DNA of 33,390 bases, from positions 1 to 33,390 of the forward strand of contig CAJFOG010000050.1 in NCBI GenBank assembly GCA_904395785.1. The letters are read 5' to 3'. This document shows, piece after piece, positions 1 to 7,234 of the stretch. The translations under genes and the position numbers were made by a program. The stretch comes from an uncultured Eubacterium sp. Its GTDB lineage: Bacteria > Bacillota_I > Bacilli_A > Erysipelotrichales > Erysipelotrichaceae. A model generated the notes under the pieces. It was not told the DNA's origin and ran no database searches. It saw only the letters and a list, made by a program, of their open reading frames with translations. Numbering within the stretch: the stretch's first letter is position 1; every line of letters begins with the position of its first letter.

Positions 1-62
1 GTCAACGAGCAAAAGAAGCCTTACAAAAAGCAGAAAATAGAATTAAAGTATATGAATTATAA
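1..62 (+). CDS. atpC: ATP synthase epsilon subunit, C-terminal end (partial)
   Basis: Only the last 19 codons are in the window, read in frame 3 and ending at TAA 60-62. They encode an Ala/Lys/Glu-rich helix (QRAKEALQKAENRIKVYEL), which resembles the C-terminal helical hairpin of F1F0-ATP synthase epsilon subunits. Context supports this: in Bacillus the gene after atpC is ywzB, and a ywzB homologue lies at 9678. The fragment is too short to prove the family, and another coiled helix is possible. A hairpin terminator follows immediately. Confidence 0.55.
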   Translation, partial: QRAKEALQKAENRIKVYEL

Positions 63-63
63 G

Positions 64-86
64 AAAAGCACGAAGGGTGCTTTTTT
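64..86 (+). terminator. Rho-independent terminator after atpC fragment
   Basis: An 8-bp perfect stem AAAAGCAC / GTGCTTTT (64-71 and 77-84) with loop GAAGG, and the T-run continuing to 86. It lies 1 base after the stop codon of the upstream gene. Confidence 0.85.
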
Positions 87-93
87 CATATAT

Positions 94-124
94 AAAAAGG
101 TATCACATGAAGATGTGATACCTT
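94..124 (-). terminator. Rho-independent terminator of the surface-protein pseudogene
   Basis: A 12-bp perfect stem (97-108 pairing with 113-124) with loop GAAG. Read on the minus strand it is followed by a run of T (complement of 94-98). It sits 5 bases past the stop codon of the minus-strand surface-protein remnant. Confidence 0.85.
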
Positions 125-460
125 ATAGATTATTTATCATGAATGAATTTACGGGTAACAGCTAAAGCATAAAGGCATATAGCACTAATACTTGATAATA
201 TCCAAAACATAACTTTATTCGTAGAGTCAGAAGTACTAGGAGTAGAGTCTTTATCTTGAAGTGCGTTATTTTTATTTATAGAATGATTGGTATCTAAATT
301 TGTAGAATTAGAATGCTCATTAGGTTTTTCCACTTTATTTGAATTATTTTCAAAAGATTCATCATTATGTGTGTTATCTTCATTCGTATTTCCAGGTTTT
401 AGTTGATCTATGTTACTGGAATTATTTTCATTGTTTGAATCATTATGATTCCCATTGCTA

Positions 461-514
461 GTTTCATTATCGTTGGTAGTTTCATTATCATTGGTAGTTT
501 CATTATCATTCGTA
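461..514 (-). repeat. Three tandem 18-bp repeats in the linker
   Basis: Three copies of an 18-base unit (461-478, 479-496, 497-514; plus-strand unit GTTTCATTATCATTGGTA with one or two changes). They encode the six-residue repeat NDNETT in the low-complexity linker before the membrane anchor. Such a stretch can change copy number by slippage without loss of frame. Confidence 0.85.
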
Positions 515-1918
515 ATTGTACTATCATTAGTAGAAGTATCATTTTGTGCAACTTTTTGTGTTATTTTAAACTCATGTTCACTAGATGCTTCTTCATAGAA
601 ATCATCACTTTGTAAAGTAGCAATTACTTTATAAGAACCAGGTTCTATAGGAGCTTTATCTAATGCTATCCATTGATTATCTTTTTTCATATACCATATA
701 TAATTGATATTTCCACTACTTCCATCAGTAGATAAAGTTGGTTGATTAACAGAAGTATCATCAAATGTTTTGTCTAGAGTATCTTTAATTGTAAGAGTAC
801 TATTTGCTTTTTGAATAGTAAGATAAGTTATGACTTGATTATCTGCAATATTGTCATTCCCAATATAACGTATTTCAATAGGGATATCCTTACTAGCTTT
901 TAATAATCGTTTTGTAGTATCATAAGATAATGTAACGGTTTCTCCTGGATGTATTTGCACTGCATCACTTATTTGAACACCATTTGAGAATAAAGCAATT
1001 TGGTTAGTAGATAAACTTTTAACTGAGCTAAAAGTTGGACTTACATGTACTTCAATGTCAATTGTTTCTCCATGAGTAAATACAGAGTTTTCTAGACCAT
1101 TTTTCATTACAATAGGCGTTAATAAGCTATCGGATTTTTTTTATGTAAAAGATGTTGTACTGTATACACCACCATCATTAGTATATGAAGAAACATTATA
1201 TAATCCAGGTTTTGTTAAGGATAATTCTCCTTTATCATTAAATTTCATTATGGAAGGAGTTCCATTATCAATTGTCACGGTCACATCTGTGTTTGGATCA
1301 CCATAAATAGTTGCATGATAATAATACAGATTCTCTGCTTCTAATTTAGGAGCTGGAACATAAGTGATGTCTGGTGTAATAGTTAATGCATCTTGTAGAA
1401 AACTAGGTATTTGTTTTTCTTGAGACCAACTATATATATGTGTGAGTTTTGAAGCCTCAAAAAAAGCTTTTTGATGAATCTGTAAATCTTCAGTATTTTT
1501 AGGAAGTGTAACTTTAGAAATCGTGATAGAATTCATTTGTCTAAAAGATCTTTCTCCAATAATTTTTGTATTAGTATCACTTAAATTGATCCATTCAATG
1601 TTTGTATTAATGAAATTTCCCTCTACAATTTGGTGAAGGTTTTTTGGTAATAATATTTGTTTCAAAGAAGGCATTGAAAAATTTTGAGGTAGTTGTTTAA
1701 TATTAGTAGAAGATAAGTCAAGAACTTCAATTGGTGCAACAGAAGTTCCATCAAGTGCTACATTATCAAAGCTTTCTAATGTAGCAGGCAGTTTTATCGA
1801 GGTAAGATTTGGAAGACCAATACATCCATTCTCTAAGGTTTTTATTTTTGTATTGGAAAGGTCTATTGATGTAATTTTTAAATCATTACTATATAAAGCA
1901 CCAAGAGCTAACTCTTCA

Positions 1919-2151
1919 AGAGTATTTGGAAATTTAATTTCTTCAAGCGCATAACAATCAGAAAAGGTACCTCCATATAATATTGATATATTTGTATTTG
2001 ATAAATCTAATATAGAAATTGTAGATAAACCAGAAAATGAACCAGCTTGAACTGTTGTGAGAGTATTTGGAAATTTAATTTCTTTCATATTATCCCAACC
2101 TACAAAAGTGGCTGAAGGAATTGATGTTATGTTTGTATTTGATAAATCTAA
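1919..2151 (-). repeat. LRR-encoding direct repeats, 141-bp period
   Basis: Two exact nucleotide repeats are each 141 bases (47 codons, two LRR units) apart. One is a 25-base element at 1919-1943 and 2060-2084, encoding part of 'IKFPNTL'. The other is a 20-base element at 1991-2010 and 2132-2151, encoding 'LDLSNTN'. Near-identity at DNA level suggests recent duplication of an LRR pair. Confidence 0.75.
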
Positions 2152-2552
2152 ATATGCAATAGAAGTATTGAAAAAACAGCGGCTTCTAAACTTTCTAGTG
2201 AATTAGGAAACTTTACTGATGTTAAATTTACACAATTCATAAATATACTTTCTGGAAGCGTTTTTATAGAAGTTTTTGAAAAATCAAAAGAGGTAATGGA
2301 GGAGTTGTACATACAATTTTTCTCCTTTAATAGTAGTTAACTATATATAATTAACTTCATGCATAAATATTTTAATTATAATTTATTTGTAATTAAAGTG
2401 AATTTGTGAAATAAATATAAAACGTATAAGTTATATTCATTTTTTCTATAGTTCATTTACATCATACAAAGGAATAGAGTTGAAGGATGTCGAATTAAAG
2501 AATTATGAATTATATCATGAGGTATGATAAGTATTTATCTTTTGGAAAATGG

Positions 2553-2561
2553 TGTTATAAT
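2553..2561 (+). promoter_or_regulatory. Probable lepB promoter (extended -10)
   Basis: TGT-TATAAT forms an extended -10 element 27 bases upstream of the lepB start. No good -35 is seen at the right distance, which is usual for extended -10 promoters. The rest of the 2313-2588 gap is AT-rich with no gene that I can support. Confidence 0.5.
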
Positions 2562-2588
2562 TAGTAGTAAGAAGCTAGGAGTGAGCGT

Positions 2589-3188
2589 ATGAGAAAAATA
2601 TTTTGTAATAAAGGGAAGAAGAAGGTTCAAAAGCAAGGTTGGAAATATGAATTATTAGATTTAGTAAAAACATTTATTGTTTGTTTTATTGTAGTATTTA
2701 TTATTACAACATTTGTTGTAAAGCCAGTACAAGTGGATGGTGATAGCATGTATCCTACATTAATTGATAAAGAAATTGGTGTTGTGAATATTTTTAGTGC
2801 GAAATTTACAGGTGTTCATAGATTTGATGTAGTTGTAGTACAGAATGAAACAACAAAAGATCCTTGGGTAAAACGAGTGATTGGAATGCCGAATGATACG
2901 ATAGAAGCCAAAGATGATGTTGTATATATCAATGGAGAGAAGATTGATGAACCATATTTAGATAATAGTTATGCCGAAAGTATTCGTAAGCAAGGAAAGA
3001 AATTCACAAATGATTTTGGACCAATTACATTAAAGGATGATGAGTATTTTTTAATGGGTGATAATCGTATCGTCTCTTATGATTCTAGAAAAGTAGGTGC
3101 ATTTCATAAAGAAGATATCATAGGAAAAGATGCATATATTATTTATCCATTTACACAAATGAAAATTGTAAGAAATACAATAAAGTAA
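2589..3188 (+). CDS. lepB: Signal peptidase I
   Basis: Membrane serine/lysine protease that removes N-terminal signal peptides from proteins leaving the Sec pathway. The 199-residue protein has a basic N-terminus, one membrane segment (about 28-44), then the family boxes in order. These are GDSMYPTL with nucleophile Ser53, WVKRVIGMPND with general base Lys95, and MGDNRIVSYDSRKVG (the usual GDNRxxSxDSR). The length fits single-TM Gram-positive type I enzymes (SipS/SipT type). The ATG has AGGAG 7 bases upstream. It is a stand-alone unit with its own promoter and terminator, next to the decayed surface-protein gene. Confidence 0.95.
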   Translation: MRKIFCNKGKKKVQKQGWKYELLDLVKTFIVCFIVVFIITTFVVKPVQVDGDSMYPTLIDKEIGVVNIFSAKFTGVHRFDVVVVQNETTKDPWVKRVIGMPNDTIEAKDDVVYINGEKIDEPYLDNSYAESIRKQGKKFTNDFGPITLKDDEYFLMGDNRIVSYDSRKVGAFHKEDIIGKDAYIIYPFTQMKIVRNTIK

Positions 3189-3211
3189 AAAAAGCAATAA
3201 GCTTTTTTTTT
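3189..3211 (+). terminator. Terminator after lepB
   Basis: AAAAAGC (3189-3195), loop AATAA, GCTTTTT (3201-3207) plus four more T. The stem is short with only two G:C pairs, so it may be leaky, but it directly follows the lepB stop. Confidence 0.65.
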
Positions 3212-3236
3212 ATGGGCAAAATATTTGACATATTTG

Positions 3237-3265
3237 TTGACAATAGCTAACTTTTTTTATAGAAT
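3237..3265 (+). promoter_or_regulatory. Promoter of the siderophore importer operon
   Basis: TTGACA (3237-3242), a 17-base spacer and TAGAAT (3260-3265) give a near-consensus sigma-A promoter. A second TTGACA lies at 3225-3230 but has no matching -10. The inverted repeat AGCTAAC (3245-3251) / GTTAGCT (3276-3282) has one arm in the spacer and the other around +5, so a bound repressor would cover the start site. Confidence 0.75.
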
Positions 3266-3273
3266 AAATATCG

Positions 3274-3329
3274 GAGTTAGCTTAGAGTAACTCTAGTTAT
3301 CAATTTCTGTTAGTGGATATTAACAGAAA
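3274..3329 (+). promoter_or_regulatory. Two tandem GTTA-N8-TAAC dyads in the importer leader
   Basis: GAGTTA (3274-3279)-N8-TAACTC (3288-3293) and TTTCTGTTA (3304-3312)-N8-TAACAGAAA (3321-3329) share the core GTTA-N8-TAAC. Their centres are 33 bases apart, about three helical turns. They lie between the promoter and the first gene of an iron-uptake operon, so they could be operators for a metal-responsive repressor. Because they lie in the transcribed leader they could also fold as two RNA hairpins, the second ending next to the ribosome-binding site. Neither a Fur box nor an exact DtxR box is apparent. Confidence 0.5.
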
Positions 3330-3332
3330 GGG

Positions 3333-4391
3333 GTGTTGGGAGGTTTTAATATTAAAGGCTATAAATTTACAGTAATACTCTTGGGGATATTAGTAGTTTT
3401 ATCTGTTATTTCTTTATTTATAGGAGTCACAGATATTCGTTTAACTGATATTCTAAAAGGGGATACTGAACAATTACAGATGTTAGTAATCTCACGTATA
3501 CCTAGATTATTGGCAATATTATGTACAGGTATTGGAATGAGTGTTGCAGGATTAATTATGCAAAAACTTTGTATGAATAAATTTGTTTCGCCTTCTACTG
3601 GTGCAACAATTTCTTCCGCTCAATTAGGTATTTTATTTGCATTACTTTATTTACCAAACTCTACCATTTTTGGACGTGCAGTATTTGCTTTTTCAACCGC
3701 GATTTTAGGTACATGGATATTTGTATATTTTATTCAAAAAATACAATTTAAAGATGTGGTTATGGTTCCATTAGTAGGGATTATGTTTGGGAATGTAATA
3801 GGTGGAATTACAAATTATCTTGCGTTTAAATATGAAATGACACAAGCATTGTCATCATGGTTAGTAGGAAACTTTTCATTAGTTTTAAAAGGACGATATG
3901 AATTGGTATATATGATTATACCTCTAGTTATCATAGCATTTATTTTTGCGAATCATTTTAATATCGTAGGAATGGGAAAAAACTTTTCTAAAAATTTAGG
4001 TGTTAACTATAACGTAATGATGTTTTTAGGATTGTCTATTGCCTCAATGATTACCGCAAGTATTGTGGTAGTTGTAGGTAGTATTTCGTATATAGGTTTA
4101 ATTGTACCTAATGTTGTTGCGATGTTTAAAGGTGATAAGATACGTGGAACATTAGTTGATACTGCGGTTTTTGGAGCTTTATTTGTATTGATATGTGATA
4201 TGATTGGTCGATCATTGATTGCACCATACGAATTACCTATTGAGCTGATTGTTGGTGTATTAGGTAGTATTATATTTGTTGGCTTGTTGTTTTATCGTTT
4301 ACAGTATGGGAATAAAAGTATTTCTCTTCGATGGTTTTCACAAGGAACAAGTTGTGCGCAACCTGTGATGAAGGATGGTGAAACCAAATGA
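3333..4391 (+). CDS. Ferric-siderophore ABC transporter permease (YclN-like)
   Basis: FecCD-family integral membrane permease, one of two that form the channel of a siderophore importer. About nine to ten hydrophobic segments are visible over 352 residues. The stretch ISRIPRLLAI followed by GMSVAGLIMQ and NKFVSPSTGA is typical of the YclN/CeuB/FatD subgroup (petrobactin or catechol-type uptake). The start is uncertain. The GTG at 3333 directly abuts the AAAGGGG stretch with no spacing. GGGAGG (3338-3343) is ideally placed 7 bases before an in-frame ATT at 3351, which would give a protein starting at the residue before KGYKF. It overlaps the next permease by 4 bases (ATGA). Family assignment is strong; the substrate is inferred. 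Confidence 0.9.
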   Translation: MLGGFNIKGYKFTVILLGILVVLSVISLFIGVTDIRLTDILKGDTEQLQMLVISRIPRLLAILCTGIGMSVAGLIMQKLCMNKFVSPSTGATISSAQLGILFALLYLPNSTIFGRAVFAFSTAILGTWIFVYFIQKIQFKDVVMVPLVGIMFGNVIGGITNYLAFKYEMTQALSSWLVGNFSLVLKGRYELVYMIIPLVIIAFIFANHFNIVGMGKNFSKNLGVNYNVMMFLGLSIASMITASIVVVVGSISYIGLIVPNVVAMFKGDKIRGTLVDTAVFGALFVLICDMIGRSLIAPYELPIELIVGVLGSIIFVGLLFYRLQYGNKSISLRWFSQGTSCAQPVMKDGETK

Positions 4392-5359
4392 ATGAAATAA
4401 TGAGAAAAAATAGATTAAAATTAGTATGGTTAGCAGGACTTAGTATAGTAGCTATTATCATTTATTTATGTTTATTTATGAATTTACGCTATTTTGAATA
4501 TTTTATGAGTCTTCGTGTCCCAAAAGTTATTGTTATGGTAATTGTTTCATTTGCGATTGGTGGAGCATCTATTATATTTCAATCAATTATTAACAATACA
4601 ATTGTAACGCCATGTTTATTGGGTATGAATTCCTTGTATACGTTAATCCATACAGCTGTTGTTTTCTTTTTAGGATCAACTAGTATATTGGTCGCGAATG
4701 CAAATATATCATTTGCGATAGATGTTGTGTTAATGGGAATAGTGGCAACGCTTATTTATAGCTATTTATTTAAGAAAACTAAGCATAATGTATTATATGT
4801 ATTATTGACAGGTACGATTATGACAACGTTTTTTACAAGTATTCAAACTACGTTAACACGTGTGATGGATCCAAATGAATATGATGCGTTATTAGCTACT
4901 TTAGTTGCAAGTTTCAATAATATCAATACATCTATTATTACATTTTCTGTAGTGTTAATGGCACTCATTGTCTTCGTGTTAAGAAAAGAATTAGCATTAT
5001 TAGATGTTATTACATTAGGAAAGGCACAAGCTATTAACTTAGGTGTAGACTACGATAAAGTAATTCGTAAGTTATTATTAGGAGTTACATTATTTATTGC
5101 GGTGGCAACAGCTATGGTCGGTCCGATTTCCTTTTTAGGGTTAATTATAGCGAACTTATCACGACAATTGTTGAAAACATATCGCCATACGTATTTAATA
5201 CTTGGTTCTTGTTTAATAGGAACAGTGATTTTAATTGGTGGTCAAATAGTGGTAGAACATTTCTATAACTACAATATACCAATTAGTGTATTTATTACGG
5301 TAGGTGGAGGTATTTATTTCTTGTACTTACTTTTAAGACAAAGGAGGGGTAGTGCATGA
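4388..5359 (+). CDS. Ferric-siderophore ABC transporter permease (YclO-like)
   Basis: Second FecCD-family permease of the importer, 323 residues and mostly hydrophobic. It carries the family stretch SLRVPKVIVM (usual RLPR), a GASIIFQSIINN motif corresponding to the conserved G-x-x-FQ-x-x-xNN, and the cytoplasmic coupling region around LGKAQAINLGV before the ATPase contact. It resembles YclO/CeuC/FatC and pairs with the YclN-like permease as a heterodimer. Translationally coupled on both sides: its ATG overlaps the previous stop and its own TGA overlaps the ATG of the ATPase gene. Confidence 0.9.
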   Translation: MNEIMRKNRLKLVWLAGLSIVAIIIYLCLFMNLRYFEYFMSLRVPKVIVMVIVSFAIGGASIIFQSIINNTIVTPCLLGMNSLYTLIHTAVVFFLGSTSILVANANISFAIDVVLMGIVATLIYSYLFKKTKHNVLYVLLTGTIMTTFFTSIQTTLTRVMDPNEYDALLATLVASFNNINTSIITFSVVLMALIVFVLRKELALLDVITLGKAQAINLGVDYDKVIRKLLLGVTLFIAVATAMVGPISFLGLIIANLSRQLLKTYRHTYLILGSCLIGTVILIGGQIVVEHFYNYNIPISVFITVGGGIYFLYLLLRQRRGSA

Positions 5360-6108
5360 TTATAAAAAAACTTACAAAAAAATATGATGAAAAAGTAGTT
5401 GTAGATAATGTAGATTTTGAAATTCCAAGAGGTAAAGTGATTTCATTAATAGGACCAAATGGTGCGGGGAAATCCACTGTTATGGGGATGATTTCTAGAT
5501 TAATTGAACGTGATAGTGGCTCTATCCATTTTGAGGAAAAAGATATTACTAAGTGGAAAAGTAAAGATTTAGCGAAACGTTTGGCTATTTTAACGCAAAC
5601 AAATGCGATTCAAATGAAATTAACAGTACGAGAATTGGTTACATTTGGTAGATTCCCTTACAGTGGTAGTCATGTGACAAAAGAAGATGAACAAATTATA
5701 GATCGAGCGATTGAATATATGGAATTAAAAGAATTTGAAAATCGTTTTATTGATGAGTTATCTGGTGGGCAAAGACAACGTGCTTATATTGCGATGGTTA
5801 TAGCGCAAGATACTGAATATGTATTGTTAGATGAGCCTACGAATAACTTAGATATTTACCATGCGACAAATTTAATGAAGATGGTAAGAAAACTATGTGA
5901 TGAATTAGGAAAAACGGTGATTTTAGTTTTACATGAAATAAATTATGCAGCCTTTTACTCAGATTATATATGTGCATTTAAAGATGGTAAAATAGCAAAA
6001 TTTGGGACTGTAGAAGAAGTCATGACGAAAGAAGTTTTATCAGAAATTTATCGTGTCGATTTTGAGATTTTAGAGATAGAAGGGAAACCTTTATCTATAT
6101 ATTATTAA
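5356..6108 (+). CDS. Ferric-siderophore ABC transporter ATP-binding protein (YclP-like)
   Basis: Cytoplasmic ATPase that powers the importer. The 250 residues contain Walker A GPNGAGKST (33-41), the Q-loop region LTQTNAIQMKLT, the ABC signature LSGGQRQRA, Walker B YVLLDEPTNNLD and the H-loop LVLHEIN. The FGRFPYS element after the Q-loop is typical of the FepC/FhuC/BtuD class of siderophore ATPases. AGGAGGGG lies 9 bases upstream of the ATG, and the start overlaps the preceding stop by 4 bases. It is followed after 18 bases by the binding-protein gene. Confidence 0.95.
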   Translation: MIIKKLTKKYDEKVVVDNVDFEIPRGKVISLIGPNGAGKSTVMGMISRLIERDSGSIHFEEKDITKWKSKDLAKRLAILTQTNAIQMKLTVRELVTFGRFPYSGSHVTKEDEQIIDRAIEYMELKEFENRFIDELSGGQRQRAYIAMVIAQDTEYVLLDEPTNNLDIYHATNLMKMVRKLCDELGKTVILVLHEINYAAFYSDYICAFKDGKIAKFGTVEEVMTKEVLSEIYRVDFEILEIEGKPLSIYY

Positions 6109-6126
6109 ATAGAAGGAGAGTAGAAT

Positions 6127-7071
6127 ATGTTTAAAAAGTTATTTAGCATTGCATGCTGTGGACTATTAGCTATTGCAACAGGTTGTACAGCAGATCAAAT
6201 CAAAGATAGCAAAAGTGAGGTAGTAATTAAGGCATTAAATAAAGATGGAGAAGCTGCTGAGATTACAGTACCTTCAAATCCTGAAAAAATTGCAGTACTT
6301 GATATGGCATTACTTGATATTGTGGATAGTTTAGGAGTAGGTGATCGTGTTGTTGCAGTTCCTAAAACTAGCGTGGATTACTTAAAAAAATATGGTGAAG
6401 ATGAAAAAGTAAAAAATGCTGGTACAGTAAAAGAAGTAGATATGGAAGCTTTAATGGAAGCGCAACCAGATGTAATTTTTATTGGTGGTCGTTTATCTAG
6501 TCAATATGAAGCATTAGAAAAAATTGCTCCAGTAGTATATTTATCAAATGATTATAAAAATGGTATTGTGACAAGTGTAAAAAATAATGCGGCTGCAATT
6601 GCATCTATTTTTGGGAAAGAAAGTGAAGCTAAGAAATTAACAGATGCTTTTGATGCACGTATCGCAAAAATTGCGGAAGCCTCTAAAGGAAAAACAGCAA
6701 TTGTTGGGTTAGTTACAAGTTCAAGTTTTAATACATTAGGAAATGACAGTCGTGGTTCTATTATTGGAATGGAAGCAGGATTTGAAAATATTGCGACTGA
6801 TGTAGACTCTACACATGGGAATGAATCATCTTTTGAATTATTAGTTAAAAAAGATCCTGATTACATTTTCGTAATTGATAGAGATTCTGCGATTAATAAA
6901 GAAGGAGCACAATTAGCAAAAGATGTAATGGATAATGAATTGGTACAAAAAACAAAAGCTTACAAAAATAACCACATCGTATACTTAACATCTACAGTTT
7001 GGTATTTAGCTGAAGGTGGTATTACTGCGATGGATACAATGTTGAAAGATATTGAACAAGCAATATTATAA
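6127..7071 (+). CDS. Ferric-siderophore substrate-binding lipoprotein (YclQ-like)
   Basis: Extracellular lipid-anchored receptor that delivers the ferric siderophore to the permeases. A lipoprotein signal peptide ends in ATGC with lipidated Cys20. The rest (314 residues in all) is a class III periplasmic-binding fold, with PEKIAVLDMALLDIVDSLG near the N-lobe, ALMEAQPDVIFIGG, and the C-lobe sequences DPDYIFVIDRDSA and WYLAEGG. These resemble YclQ/CeuE/FatB, receptors for catecholate siderophores such as petrobactin. Reported CeuE-type ligands (a His and a Tyr, with a conserved Arg) cannot be assigned here without an alignment. Last gene of the operon, closed by a strong terminator. Confidence 0.92.
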   Translation: MFKKLFSIACCGLLAIATGCTADQIKDSKSEVVIKALNKDGEAAEITVPSNPEKIAVLDMALLDIVDSLGVGDRVVAVPKTSVDYLKKYGEDEKVKNAGTVKEVDMEALMEAQPDVIFIGGRLSSQYEALEKIAPVVYLSNDYKNGIVTSVKNNAAAIASIFGKESEAKKLTDAFDARIAKIAEASKGKTAIVGLVTSSSFNTLGNDSRGSIIGMEAGFENIATDVDSTHGNESSFELLVKKDPDYIFVIDRDSAINKEGAQLAKDVMDNELVQKTKAYKNNHIVYLTSTVWYLAEGGITAMDTMLKDIEQAIL

Positions 7072-7075
7072 GATG

Positions 7076-7106
7076 AAAAGCTGAGAGGAAACTCTTGGCT
7101 TTTTTT
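7076..7106 (+). terminator. Terminator of the siderophore importer operon
   Basis: A 12-bp stem AAAAGCTGAGAG / CTCTTGGCTTTT (7076-7087 and 7092-7103) with two wobble pairs, a GAAA tetraloop and a T-run. Confidence 0.9.
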
Positions 7107-7178
7107 CACATATGTATAAAAATAAATGAGTATTATTTATGAGATTTATAAAACAAAATAGAACTATTTGTAAATCAG

Positions 7179-7187
7179 TGATATAAT
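7179..7187 (+). promoter_or_regulatory. Probable promoter (extended -10) of the coiled-coil gene
   Basis: TGA-TATAAT at 7179-7187 forms an extended -10; the -35 position (TAGAAC) is poor. A small hairpin AAAGG-AAA-CCTTT follows around the expected start of transcription. Confidence 0.5.
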
Positions 7188-7234
7188 AAAGGAAACCTTT
7201 TATAGGGAAACGTGTTACATTAGGAGGTATTTTA

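Larger units (their letters stand above)
130..2312 (-). pseudogene. BspA-type leucine-rich-repeat surface protein, decayed
   Basis: Minus-strand remnant of a cell-surface LRR_5 (BspA/TpLRR) protein. From 2312 to about 1390 it encodes repeats of the type 'LDLSNTNI ... IKFPNTL'. After that come an Ig-like or MucBP-like stretch, an Asn/Asp/Thr-rich linker, and a C-terminal anchor made of a hydrophobic helix plus a basic tail (VTRKFIHDK). Three lesions are visible. (1) The first start with a Shine-Dalgarno (AAAGGAG 2322-2328, ATG 2312) begins in mid-repeat with no signal peptide, so the 5' part is missing. (2) At a T6 run (2171-2176, minus sense) the frame shifts; one extra T would restore a continuous LRR reading. 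(3) An in-frame TAA at 1141-1143 separates two parts that are otherwise in the same frame and read sensibly across it. The sorting motif is TPSTSD rather than LPXTG. Family and decay are clear. Whether the two internal lesions are sequencing errors is not. Confidence 0.8.

Noticed and set aside
461-514. CRISPR-like repeats
   Set aside because: The units are tandem without spacers and encode an in-frame hexapeptide repeat.
3274-3329. Fur box upstream of the siderophore importer
   Set aside because: The dyads lack the GATAAT-type repeats of a Fur site.
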